Positions 56,350 to 64,000 of a stretch of 64,000 nucleotides of DNA are shown here, in pieces. The notes below the pieces were generated by a model that saw only the letters and a program-made list of their open reading frames with translations, made no database searches and had not been told where the DNA came from. Within the stretch, counting starts at the first letter, position 1. The number at the start of each line of letters is the position of its first letter. The DNA is taken from contig NZ_LJIX01000006.1 of NCBI RefSeq assembly GCF_001420595.1, forward strand, positions 4,244,857 through 4,308,856, read 5' to 3'. Position numbers and translations under genes: made by a program. The DNA is from Cytobacillus solani (GTDB taxonomy: Bacteria; Bacillota; Bacilli; Bacillales; Cytobacillaceae).

Positions 56350-57004
56350 TGCTGCTTCTTTCACTAGTCGAGTAGAAGAGAACCGAGCTTGCGCAATTAA
56401 CGCACACGGCTCCTCCTAGTTACCATTCACAGATATAGCTAATCTTTTAGGTTCAGATATTGCTAATTCTGCTATCCTTACTAGTCTTGTTTCCATTGTT
56501 ATTCCTACCTCTGAGTGTAGTTAATGTGTCCCCAGTAAGGGTGATAACTGGTAGCTAGCCTTTCCTCCATCGGCATTACCCAACTTCATTGGTACTACGC
56601 TGCTATCCGACTCCCTATATCGGCGTTTGGTTTCCTTACTTTGTATCGCTTGTACACCATACTCTTCTAACAAGAAAAGACCGATAGGGTCTCCCGAGTT
56701 GCCGTATCATATCAATGTGTAACGTGCCAAGGTCTCTGACTCCAGAGAGGTTTAATCCGTCTAGCCTTTGACGAAGGATTAAATGTAGCTTTCTGCTGCA
56801 GGTAAAGCATCAGCCCTCTCGGTTTACTAAAGTTTATGGAGCTCCATCCCTTCAACCATTTGGCTTTCGGCCCGCTACCTAACTGTCTACGCTTAAAGAC
56901 TAGAGTTACCTTTAGTCCTCCAAGACTCGCTACGAGCGAATGGCTAGTTCTTAATCGGCGGGAATCCCACCCGCTATATGATACGACCTAGGCTCGGCCG
57001 CACA
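56350..57004 (-). mobile_element. Group II intron, degenerating, ORF deleted
   Basis: On the minus strand it starts GTGCGGCCGAGCC near 57003-57005. It keeps the domain I features (AACTCGGGAGACCC; GGGAGTCGGATAGCAGC; ACACTCAGAGGTAGG), carries a 26-codon IEP stub, and ends with domain V at 56412-56380 and a small domain VI (CTTCT...AGAAG). The lower domain V helix has a mismatch (GCCGTG against CTCGG), so splicing is doubtful. A different class from the intron at 10750-11460. Confidence 0.8.
56416..56496 (-). pseudogene. Group II intron-encoded protein stub
   Basis: ATG 56496 gives METRLVRIAELAISEPK then RLAISVNGN and a TAG. METRLxRIAELA is a common start of LtrA-type maturases; a normal protein is over 400 residues, so an internal deletion has removed nearly all of it. 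Confidence 0.65.
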
Positions 57005-57153
57005 CCTGACTCTTTTCTACAATAAGAAAGATCTCCGAAGCGATCCCTACACAAGCTTGATTTTCACTTATTACAGGAATGCTGGCCCTTTAGTTAAAGC
57101 AGCAGGATTAATGAAATTGCCTTTTGTGAAAAAAAGCGGGATCAATTCCATAT

Positions 57154-57933
57154 TTATCTAGATAAAAAAGCTTGATTACAATACTCTCTTAAAGAATTTA
57201 TAAAATGGATCGTTGCATTCTTTCGTTCCCATCGATTTTTATAATTGGACTTGGCTTGAACTCTCCCTCTAATTCTAAGTGCCTCATGAAGAATGTCAGA
57301 ATACCTTAAATCAAAGTCCTTGATCACTTCTGCACAGGCCAGTTCCTTTGATGTAATCTTTCCTGTTTTCAATGTATAGTACACTCGACATAAGGTTAAT
57401 ACAATGAACTCAATCCAAAAATCGAATAAAAACAAATAGCTTCGGGAAGCTTTACTCGCTATATAGTAGTTAAGATTGTACTCCATCTCCTGCATAACAT
57501 CCTTCCAATCTATATTTGAGTAATAAGTAGAAAAATTCGGACCGTAAACAGCATATGAATCATGGACAAGCTGATAAACCGCAATTTTCATAAGCTTTCT
57601 TTTTCCCTTACACTTTGTACCCTCAAAAAACGGGAAAGATTTATGTAACTGTAATTGATTCTGCTCATCCAAAGATAAGTACTCACATTCAAACTTTTTG
57701 ACCAATGGACTTTTAGCTTTAACCTCCTTATGAAGGTGCGATAGTTTTATTAACCCTTCGCCTGTCAATTCCCGACTAAAAACTGTAACAAAATCAATAT
57801 CACTGCTTTCAGGATGAAAGGCACCTATAACAGTTGAGCCATATAAATAGACTCCAAGAACTTGATTTGGAAACATTTCGTTCAACCTGCTACTATATAG
57901 CGTCATTACTTTCTTGACTTCGTTATGGATCAT
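57154..57933 (-). CDS. AadA-like nucleotidyltransferase
   Basis: A 259-residue protein with an NTP-transferase domain (VYLYGSTVIGAFHPESSDIDFVTV, GS and DxD) and a DUF4111 C-terminal helical domain (ELACAEVIKDF). Resembles aminoglycoside (streptomycin/spectinomycin) adenylyltransferases; resistance is possible but not shown. ATG 57933 has AGGAG. It starts 15 bases after the TetR gene stop on the same strand. Confidence 0.8.
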   Translation of the reverse strand: MIHNEVKKVMTLYSSRLNEMFPNQVLGVYLYGSTVIGAFHPESSDIDFVTVFSRELTGEGLIKLSHLHKEVKAKSPLVKKFECEYLSLDEQNQLQLHKSFPFFEGTKCKGKRKLMKIAVYQLVHDSYAVYGPNFSTYYSNIDWKDVMQEMEYNLNYYIASKASRSYLFLFDFWIEFIVLTLCRVYYTLKTGKITSKELACAEVIKDFDLRYSDILHEALRIRGRVQAKSNYKNRWERKNATIHFINSLREYCNQAFLSR

Positions 57934-57948
57934 GTTTCTTTAACTCCT

Positions 57949-58533
57949 TTATGTTTCAATTAGCTTAACTCCTTGTTTTACAATCCCTTCCCATAATGGA
58001 TATTTTTCAGGCTCAAGCATAATCATCGTAAATCCACTTAGGAAAGATAAATAAGCCCACGTTTTATTACGAAGTTCTTGTTCGGTTTCATTTAATCTAG
58101 AGCGCTTCTTCAACAATCCAGTCATTCTCTCCACAAACTCATAAGTGATGGAAACTGCTTCTTGCTCTAACTCTGGAAACCTACCAGATTGGGAAAACAG
58201 ATATTGTAAAATTCGTAGGTTTGATGGATCTTCACGATATTGCCTCACGTGATGCCTCACCATCTGCTCTAATTGTTCTGACAGTTCTAAACTCTCTGGT
58301 AAATAAAGTTGTCCTTTTCTGGTCTCCTGAAATGCTTCTTTAACGGTATACTCAAACAAGTCCTTCTTGTTAGGAAAATACAGTAAAATCGTAGCAGGAT
58401 TAATACCTATTGCCTGCCCTATACTAGAAAGAGTAGTCTTAGAAAACCCCTCTCTTGGAAATTGCCTTTTTGCTTCTTTTAATATGACATTTCGCTTCTC
58501 TAGTCGCTGTTGATTGTTGACTGTTCTTGCCAT
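57949..58533 (-). CDS. TetR-family repressor
   Basis: A 194-residue TetR protein: HTH KRQFPREGFSKTTLSSIGQAIGINPATILLYFPNKKDLFEYTV. Forms an operon with the adenylyltransferase-like gene behind a perfect palindrome at 58552-58583, so it is probably self-controlled. Start ATG near 58533 with GGGATG. Confidence 0.85.
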   Translation of the reverse strand: MARTVNNQQRLEKRNVILKEAKRQFPREGFSKTTLSSIGQAIGINPATILLYFPNKKDLFEYTVKEAFQETRKGQLYLPESLELSEQLEQMVRHHVRQYREDPSNLRILQYLFSQSGRFPELEQEAVSITYEFVERMTGLLKKRSRLNETEQELRNKTWAYLSFLSGFTMIMLEPEKYPLWEGIVKQGVKLIET

Positions 58534-58551
58534 TCATCATCCCTCACAATA

Positions 58552-58583
58552 CATTAAATAAATAAACATTTATTTATTTAATG
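58552..58583. promoter_or_regulatory. Perfect inverted-repeat operator before tetR
   Basis: CATTAAATAAATAAA, CA, TTTATTTATTTAATG: perfect 15-base arms 18 bases upstream of the tetR start. The TAAATAAA half-sites look like a TetR operator over the promoter. Confidence 0.65.
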
Positions 58584-58770
58584 TAAATGAATTACATATG
58601 AAAGTAAATACTTTTTAATGTAGCTTTGCAATAAAATTTGATTAAAAGAATGCTGCAAACGTTGATTTACGTTATAAAAACCCCACCGTTTTGAAAAAAA
58701 GATTGTTCTAAACGTGAACTGCACCCCGATTGTTAGACATCATCTAACAATTGGAGGTGTAGTTTTTTTT

Positions 58771-59289
58771 ATGACTAAATATTCTGCCGAAGAAAAATTA
58801 CAAGCAGTTAAGCGCTACTTAAATGGGAATGAAAGTTTTAATAAAATAGCCAAATCTCTAGGGACTGATCATAAAGCAATCATTAAATGGGTTAAACAAT
58901 ATGAATACAATGGGGTTAATGCTTTTATTAATCCATGTACAAATTACACCTCACAGTTTAAACTAAATGTACTTAATTTTATGATTGAAAATGGTACATC
59001 CTTAAACGAGACGGCAGCGATTTTTAAAATACCTGCCCCTTCAACAAATAGTGTTTGGAGAAAGCAATATGAATCTCAAGGATTAGATGCCCTTCAATCA
59101 AGGAAAAAGGGGCGTCCATCCATGAAAAATGAATTCAATAAACTATCAAAACAAGCACCAGTTGAAGGCTATACTGAAGCGCTGGAAGCACGTATTAAAC
59201 AATTGGAAATGGAAAATGAGTATTTAAAAAAGTTGAGTACCTTAGTTCAAAACAAGGAAAAATCACCAAACAAGACAAAGCGCAAGTAG
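58771..59289 (+). CDS. IS3-family transposase ORFA
   Basis: A 172-residue DNA-binding protein with two HTH segments (SFNKIAKSLGTDHKAIIKWVKQY; SLNETAAIFKIPAPSTNSVWRKQY) and a C-terminal leucine-zipper-like coil. ATG 58771 has TTGGAGGTG. Frameshifting at A6G (59226-59232) would normally join it to ORFB. Confidence 0.85.
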   Translation: MTKYSAEEKLQAVKRYLNGNESFNKIAKSLGTDHKAIIKWVKQYEYNGVNAFINPCTNYTSQFKLNVLNFMIENGTSLNETAAIFKIPAPSTNSVWRKQYESQGLDALQSRKKGRPSMKNEFNKLSKQAPVEGYTEALEARIKQLEMENEYLKKLSTLVQNKEKSPNKTKRK

Positions 59290-60114
59290 TCTATGAATTA
59301 AGGCATAAATATCCGGTGAAAGCACTCGTAAAGCTCGCTTGCATTCCACGTAGCACTTATTATGATTTAGTGAAACGTTTGAATCGTCCAGATAAAGATG
59401 CCGATCTAAAAGTGGAAATAAAGGCAATTTATGAAGAACATGAAGGGCGTTATGGCTATCGCCGTGTTTGTGATGAGCTTGCGAATCGTGGAAAAAGAGT
59501 GAATCACAAGAAGGTTCAACGTATTATGAAAGAATTGGGGTTAAAGTGTATCATACGTATGAAAAAATACAAACCTTATAAAGGTTCAGTTGGTAAAATT
59601 GCGCCGAATATTTTAGACCGTAATTTTACGGCAGATGCTCCAAATGAAAAGTGGGTAACAGACATTACAGAATTTAAATTATTCGGTGAGAAACTTTATC
59701 TATCGCCTGTTTTAGATTTATTTAATGGGGAAATAATTACGTACACAATTGGTTCTAGACCAACCTTTCCCTTGTTTCAAATATGTTAGAACATTTGCCT
59801 GAGAACCACCAGCTACTTCTGCATTTTGATCAAGGCTGGCATTTTATCAAATGAAGCAATATCGCCACACACTTGAATCGAGAGGGATCATCCAGAGTAT
59901 GTCTCGTAAAGGAAACTGTTACGACAACTCTGTAATGGAGAATTTCTTTGGTATTATGAAATCTGAGTTCCTCTACTTGAGAGAATTTGAAAGTGTAGAG
60001 CATTTTAAAATAGAATTAGAAAAATACATCGATTACTATAATACAAAGCGAATAAAGGCAAAATTTAAAATGAGTCCGGTGCAATACCGAACTCATTTTA
60101 CCCAAGCTGCCTAA
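59226..60114 (+). pseudogene. IS3-family transposase ORFB, frameshifted
   Basis: The DDE integrase domain begins KALVKLACIPRSTYYDLVKR, with HTH_21 (IYEEHEGRYGYRRVC) and the first D in NEKWVTDITEF. Frames break near 59770 and 59845, and the DQG segment reads HFDQGWHF. The rest (GIIQSMSRKGNCYDNSVMEN, E in ENFFG) is in a third frame to 60114. Not functional as sequenced. Confidence 0.85.
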
Positions 60115-60223
60115 TGAAATAACCGTGTCTAACTTTTAGGGCTCACTTCAAAGGTGGGGTTTTATTGATTTAATATCGTATTTTTTATAAAAAAGATTGA
60201 ACAAAATTTTTAACAAAGTTATC

Positions 60224-60814
60224 CTATATATTCTCTAAATGATTCGTATCATTTATAAAGTGAATTACCTTTTCCTTATCAGTAAGTTCAATTAAACTAA
60301 TTCCTGTATCTCCGATTTTAAAATAATAATCCATGTTGATTGGCATTTGGAAAAAAGCACGTAATATATTATTAATTACCCCGCCATGAGCAACAATCGC
60401 AATTCGTTCATATTTATTTTCTGTCACAATCTTAGAAAATATCGTTTCAATCCTCATTCGAAATTCTATGAATGATTCTCCATTTTCAAAACGAACATGA
60501 AAAAATTTTGGCTCTGGATACTTTTTCGCTTCTTCAAAGGATAATCCAGCTTGTACACCATTATTAAATTCCATTAATTCTTCTTCCAATTGCACTGGGC
60601 ACCCAATAGTTTCTCCTAACTTTTCAGCGGTTTCGCGTGCTCTTTTTAACGTACTTGCCCATATAAAATCTGGTGGGAAATTATTTTTTACTTTTTGTGC
60701 TAAACTTCCCACTTGCCTTCTACCTCTTTCCGTTAATTCAAAATCAGCTCTTCCTTCATGTACGTTTAAAATATCTGCTTCCGATTCTCCGTGTCGAATT
60801 AATAGTATTTGCAT
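60224..60814 (-). CDS. Histidine phosphatase family protein
   Basis: A 196-residue phosphoglycerate-mutase-like phosphatase: LIRHGES (phospho-His), STLKRARETAEKLGE (Arg) and VAHGGVINNIL (second His). Acts on small phosphoesters. Start ATG 60814 after AGGGGG-like site (revcomp of TTTTCCCCCTTAT). Confidence 0.87.
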   Translation of the reverse strand: MQILLIRHGESEADILNVHEGRADFELTERGRRQVGSLAQKVKNNFPPDFIWASTLKRARETAEKLGETIGCPVQLEEELMEFNNGVQAGLSFEEAKKYPEPKFFHVRFENGESFIEFRMRIETIFSKIVTENKYERIAIVAHGGVINNILRAFFQMPINMDYYFKIGDTGISLIELTDKEKVIHFINDTNHLENI

Positions 60815-61141
60815 GTCTTTTCCCCCTTATATCTTTTAAATCCAAATTGAACTTATCTTTAGCAAACTTTATTTTAAATTTACTAAAATGGGCTTTCTTA
60901 AAATCTTATATTAATCTTATTGGTTAAAGAAATATCCATATTTGACACAGCCTCTTTTCGCTATTTTACCATGTAATCTTACATTTCTATAGATATTCCT
61001 TATTCAACTAACCTGCACCGTTAGCTTAAGTGTATTTCTTCACAATCTCCAATTCTAAGGGTTTTTTATTTTATCTAAATATTAAAATTTGGTATTTGTT
61101 GACGAATTTAATTTTCAATTATTTTACACTGCGTTACCAAC
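60815..61141. other. Intergenic with a dispersed repeat
   Basis: No gene. Contains a long copy of the intergenic motif (TATTCAACTAACCTGCACCG then TTAGCTTAAGTG) at about 61001-61045. Confidence 0.5.
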
Positions 61142-61462
61142 CTATTTTAATACGTTCAAAATTAAAGGGGATACTTGAATTAGTACATAACCTAATCCAG
61201 CATTTTGAATTATGGTCCATGCTCTTTCCGCACTTCCAAACATAAATAGAAAACATGCATCTACAATTACCAAACTAGCAACAGAGAAGGCTAGTGCAAC
61301 TAATATATCCACTACCGGATCCAACACATGTGCTAATGGTGATAGTGTATGTTGCCCCATCCATTCTTTCGCTGTGGCTAGTACCACCTCTGTAGTAGCT
61401 GTGAATGGTGGCTCTGCCATAATCACTGGTACTGCGATAGATGTACTAATTCTTCTAACCAA
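61142..61462 (-). CDS. Small two-helix membrane protein (VirB2/TrbC-like?)
   Basis: A 106-residue protein starting at TTG 61462 (AAGGTTGG upstream) with two hydrophobic helices (DILVALAFSVASLVIVDACFLFMF; GLGYVLIQVSPLILNVL). The pattern recalls pilin-like or holin-like proteins of conjugative elements, but no such genes flank it. Low-certainty family call. Confidence 0.5.
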   Translation of the reverse strand: MVRRISTSIAVPVIMAEPPFTATTEVVLATAKEWMGQHTLSPLAHVLDPVVDILVALAFSVASLVIVDACFLFMFGSAERAWTIIQNAGLGYVLIQVSPLILNVLK

Positions 61463-62282
61463 TTTACCAACCTTTTTCTGTTTCCTTCTATATTATATTG
61501 TTCCTAGCCATGAAATCCTTAATCGACATCGTCTGTACATTCATTTTAAGTCCTTCTGAAAAAAGACAATAAAGTTATTTAATTTTAAAAGTTTAACAAG
61601 CATAACCACGTATTAAATTTAGGATGGGGGTTATATATAGTTGTTTAATTTTTGATCTAAGATACTTCACTATACTAAAAAATATAACAATAGAGTCATT
61701 TAATAACCTATGTTTTATTCAACTAAAGCACCAATAGTTGAATAAGAATAGCGAAATTTATCCCTTTGGGAAGCCTTATTTAATAGGTTCTTTTTCATCT
61801 TTTCACCAGTATCCTCATTTTTTTCATAATATAATCTAACTCCCTCTAATGCTCTTATATAATAATAAGTGTAATTTCTTTCTTCGTTGAAAATGTTTTC
61901 TATGCTTTTTTCTCGAAGTCCTTCATTACTTCTGGGTAATATATATTAATTTGAACATGACTCAGTCAAATGGTATTGAGATAATTGATACTAAAGATTT
62001 TATCTAAACTCTAGCAATCGATTTGGAAATAGTACGGGGAAAAGGTGAAAAGAGACCCTGGGAAAGCTTCTCATTAGATCAGTGAACTTTTGAGAAGCCT
62101 TCTTTTTGTTGCATGTAGATAGACACCAATCAATGTATCTTTTACGATATATTAATATTTAATAGATTTTGTTAAATTTTTTAGTATAAGAAATAACCGT
62201 TTGTCACTCTATATTGACCGAATGTCTTAAATCTATTTACTGTCTAGAAAAAGCATTTTACAGTAGGGAAAGGATATTAATT
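61463..62282. other. Long intergenic region before the LytTR operon
   Basis: No gene supported. It contains a dispersed ATTCAACTAAAGCACCAATAG repeat near 61717 and a terminator-like GAAAGCTTCTC/GAGAAGCCTTC hairpin with TTTTT at 62062-62109 on the plus strand, ending some now-lost upstream transcript. Confidence 0.5.
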
Positions 62283-62717
62283 ATGGAAATAGAAGTGAAA
62301 ATTGATTCAGCCTATAAAGAACCTAAAGTCATTATTATCACCGATAAAATAACCGATGAAGTGAAAAGCGTGATGAAAAAGATATCAAAAAACCAAAAAC
62401 TAACGGTGTTTTCTGAGGAAGAAGCAATCATTGTTGAAGCGGATGAGATCATTCGAATTTACTCGGAAAACAAAAAGGTCTATGTACAAACAAATCATGA
62501 TACATATTCCATTCGTATGCGACTGTATGAGTTGGAAGAAAAATTAGCATTGAACCAATTTATTCGGATTTCCCAATCGGAACTAATTAATCGTAATCAG
62601 ATTGTTAGTTTGGATATTAGCCTTACCGGAACAATAGGTGTTTTGCTGAAGAGCGATATTAAAACATTCGCATCTCGTCGGTATGTATCAAAAATTAAAA
62701 AACAGTTGGGGATTTGA
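62283..62717 (+). CDS. LytTR-domain DNA-binding regulator
   Basis: A 144-residue protein ending in a LytTR domain (ADEIIRIYSENKKVYVQTNHDTY; FIRISQSELINRNQIVSLD; ASRRYVSKIKKQL). No receiver domain. Such short LytTR regulators pair with DUF3021 membrane proteins. ATG 62283 has AAAGGAT. The next gene follows after 10 bases. Confidence 0.87.
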   Translation: MEIEVKIDSAYKEPKVIIITDKITDEVKSVMKKISKNQKLTVFSEEEAIIVEADEIIRIYSENKKVYVQTNHDTYSIRMRLYELEEKLALNQFIRISQSELINRNQIVSLDISLTGTIGVLLKSDIKTFASRRYVSKIKKQLGI

Positions 62718-62727
62718 GGTGGAAGAG

Positions 62728-63192
62728 ATGGTAAAAAGGCTTCTAGGTAGAGTATGTATAGGTTTTATTATTGGTGTCTTTTTGGGACAAATCACACAGA
62801 TTATCATTTCCTTATTTTTAGGAAAAGGTGCGTTTATACCTGTATCAGATGAATTCAGTGAGTTATTTGATACGGAGTTGACAGCTGTATTAACACAATT
62901 TATTTTAACAGGGTTCATTGGTGTTGCACTAGCCCTAGGTTCGTTCATTTTTAACATAGACCATTGGGGATTAATGAAACAGTATATGACCCATTTTTTT
63001 ACAACAGGTGCAGTGTGGCTAACTGTTGTTATACTGTGCTGGACACCACAGACTCCTATGAGCTGGTTCATTTTACTAGCTAATTTTGTAGGAGTTTACG
63101 TCATAACGTACTGGATTCAACTATCAATCTCAAGAAAGGATATTGAACGAATTAATGCAATTCTAAAAAGTAAGGAGATAGGAGGAAGATAA
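62728..63192 (+). CDS. DUF3021 family membrane protein
   Basis: A 154-residue four-helix membrane protein (GRVCIGFIIGVFLGQITQIIISLF start; YMTHFFTTGAVWLTVVILCW). DUF3021 proteins act with adjacent LytTR regulators and may sequester or sense for them. Start ATG 62728 has GAGGTGG. Directly followed by the ABC ATPase. Confidence 0.85.
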   Translation: MVKRLLGRVCIGFIIGVFLGQITQIIISLFLGKGAFIPVSDEFSELFDTELTAVLTQFILTGFIGVALALGSFIFNIDHWGLMKQYMTHFFTTGAVWLTVVILCWTPQTPMSWFILLANFVGVYVITYWIQLSISRKDIERINAILKSKEIGGR

Positions 63193-63918
63193 ATGTCTAT
63201 AGAATTAAAAAATCTAAAGAAGGCATACAAAGATAAAATGGTTGTGGACCATTTATCTTTGGAAATAGATAATGGTGAATTTTTTGCTTTGCTTGGGTCA
63301 AATGGTGCCGGAAAAACAACAACTATTAAAATGCTATCGTGTATGCTAATCCCCACTGAAGGAGATGCTTTTTTATTGGGAGATAGTATTATTACCTCAC
63401 CTGAAGCCGTCAAGCAAAATATAAATGTGTCACCACAGGAAACCGCAGTAGCACCGAACCTAACAGTGCGGGAAAACCTAGAATTCATTGCAAGGATTTA
63501 TGGTAGTGGAAAAGAAAAAGCAAGAAAGATGTCGCATGAGATGATGATGGAATTTAGTTTATTGGATAAGGCTAAAACTAAAGCAAAAACATTGTCAGGA
63601 GGCTGGCAGCGCAGATTAAGTATTGCGATGGCGCTTATTTCCAAACCTAAGATTTTATTTTTAGATGAGCCAACACTTGGGTTAGATGTTCGTGCACGCC
63701 GTGAGCTTTGGAAAGTGTTAGAGACTCTAAAAGGGAAGGTTACTGTAGTGTTGACAACCCACTACTTGGATGAGGCAGAAGCTTTAGCGGATCGCATCGG
63801 TATTATGCACCAAGGGAGATTGCAAGCATTAGGCACTGCAAGTGAATTAAAAAAACAACATAGTATGAAAAGTTTGGAAGATATTTTCTTAATTTTAACA
63901 GAGGAGGGAGTTAAATGA
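63193..63918 (+). CDS. ABC transporter ATP-binding protein
   Basis: A 241-residue ATPase: Walker A GSNGAGKTT, Q-loop SPQE, signature LSGGWQRR, Walker B ILFLDEPTLGLD and H-loop TTHYLDEAE. DrrA/CcmA-type, for drug or lipid export with the ABC-2 permease that follows. Its stop overlaps the next start (ATGA). Confidence 0.93.
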   Translation: MSIELKNLKKAYKDKMVVDHLSLEIDNGEFFALLGSNGAGKTTTIKMLSCMLIPTEGDAFLLGDSIITSPEAVKQNINVSPQETAVAPNLTVRENLEFIARIYGSGKEKARKMSHEMMMEFSLLDKAKTKAKTLSGGWQRRLSIAMALISKPKILFLDEPTLGLDVRARRELWKVLETLKGKVTVVLTTHYLDEAEALADRIGIMHQGRLQALGTASELKKQHSMKSLEDIFLILTEEGVK

Positions 63919-64000
63919 GGTTTTTAGCATTTGCATCGAGAAATCAAAAGGAAATAATACGTGATCCATTAACCATATTGTTTGGAATCGGACTACCTGT
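63915..64000 (+). CDS. ABC-2 type permease (partial, 3' end outside window)
   Basis: Starts ATG 63915 in the ATGA overlap: MRFLAFASRNQKEIIRDPLT then ILFGIGLPV. Arg-Asp-Pro before the first helix is typical of ABC-2 permeases. Only 28 codons are visible. Confidence 0.8.
   Translation, partial: MRFLAFASRNQKEIIRDPLTILFGIGLP

Larger units (their letters stand above)
58715..60150 (+). mobile_element. IS3-family (IS150 group) element with broken ORFB
   Basis: Terminal inverted repeats: left TGAACTGCACCCCGATTG.. (58715-58739) and right (60126-60150, reverse complement TGAAGTGAGCCCTAAAAG..) share TGAA.TG..CCC and GTTAGACA. Length 1436 bp. ORFA, a frameshift window (A6G at 59226-59232) and ORFB are in the usual order. 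No clear target duplication. Confidence 0.85.
58675..60165 (+). terminator. Terminator hairpin split by IS3 insertion
   Basis: AAAACCCCACCGTTTTGAA (from 58677) and AAGGTGGGGTTTT (60151-60163) are the two arms of one GC-rich stem, now 1.4 kb apart with the IS3 element in its loop. Confidence 0.6.

Noticed and set aside
58715-60150. Target-site duplication of the IS3 element
   Set aside because: Flanks read AACG and AAGG; too degenerate to call a duplication.
63117-63488. 123-codon minus-strand ORF opposite the ABC ATPase
   Set aside because: Antisense to Walker A and no ribosome binding site.
1-64000. CRISPR arrays, tRNA or rRNA genes, replication origin
   Set aside because: No regularly spaced repeats, no tRNA-like cloverleaf sequences and no rRNA stretches were recognised; the repeats present are dispersed and irregular.

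Overview
The window is an AT-rich chromosomal segment of a low-GC Gram-positive bacterium of the Bacillaceae/Caryophanaceae type (Bacillus- or Lysinibacillus-like). The evidence is strong AGGAGG-type ribosome binding sites, many TTG starts, many hairpin-plus-T-run terminators, a YrvL protein, a PucR regulator, a LytR-CpsA-Psr protein and a LytTR-DUF3021-ABC operon. It is an accessory region: short transporter or enzyme operons with their own regulators are separated by long AT-rich spacers full of dispersed repeats, insertion sequence (IS) wreckage, two group II introns and decaying gene fragments.

Region 1 (1-13.4 kb): a MocR/GntR-aminotransferase gene runs off the left edge, followed by a small membrane protein and a dicarboxylate-type symporter. 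Next comes the most distinctive block, a PucR-regulated catabolic cluster on the minus strand. It holds a permease, a cytosine-deaminase-like amidohydrolase, a natural fusion of FdrA/YahF and YahG/YlbE (DUF1116), a DUF2877 protein (YahE/YlbF/AllH type) and carbamate kinase. The layout parallels E. coli yahEFG-IJ and the allantoin fdrA-ylbE-ylbF-carbamate kinase set. I infer import of an N-rich (ureide or heterocyclic) compound, hydrolysis, carbamoyl transfer to phosphate, and ATP formation from carbamoyl phosphate. An ORF-less group II intron with an intact-looking domain V sits between this operon and its regulator, in the operon's sense orientation.

Region 2 (13.7-27 kb): NosD-like beta-helix protein, GNAT pseudogene, an overlapping ECF S-component/TudS-like desulfidase pair, YrvL, GNAT, a lipoprotein phosphodiesterase, PAP2 phosphatase, HAD phosphatase divergent from a Crp/Fnr regulator, NUDIX, two VOC proteins and a CarD-family regulator.

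Region 3 (27-40 kb): integrase pseudogenes, an ArsR-MFS operon, a TetR/SnoaL/MFS locus with shared palindromic operators, a threonine-dehydratase-like plus ornithine-cyclodeaminase-like operon behind a terminator-bearing structured leader, and a divergent EamA exporter with an XRE-cupin regulator.

Region 4 (40-54 kb): three IS110-group remnants, one intact and one broken IS1111-group element whose 3' non-coding segments are strongly conserved (candidate guide RNAs), a WYL/GyrI pair, cytidine deaminase, a GNAT with an in-frame TAG, GrpB, and a cell-envelope group (LCP protein and two paralogous SGNH proteins, one cut by an IS110 remnant).

Region 5 (54-64 kb): oxidoreductase, racemase-like protein, a second degenerating group II intron, nucleotidyltransferase/TetR pair with a perfect 15-bp-arm operator, an IS3 element inserted in the loop of a terminator hairpin, a histidine phosphatase, and a LytTR-DUF3021-ABC exporter operon leaving the right edge.
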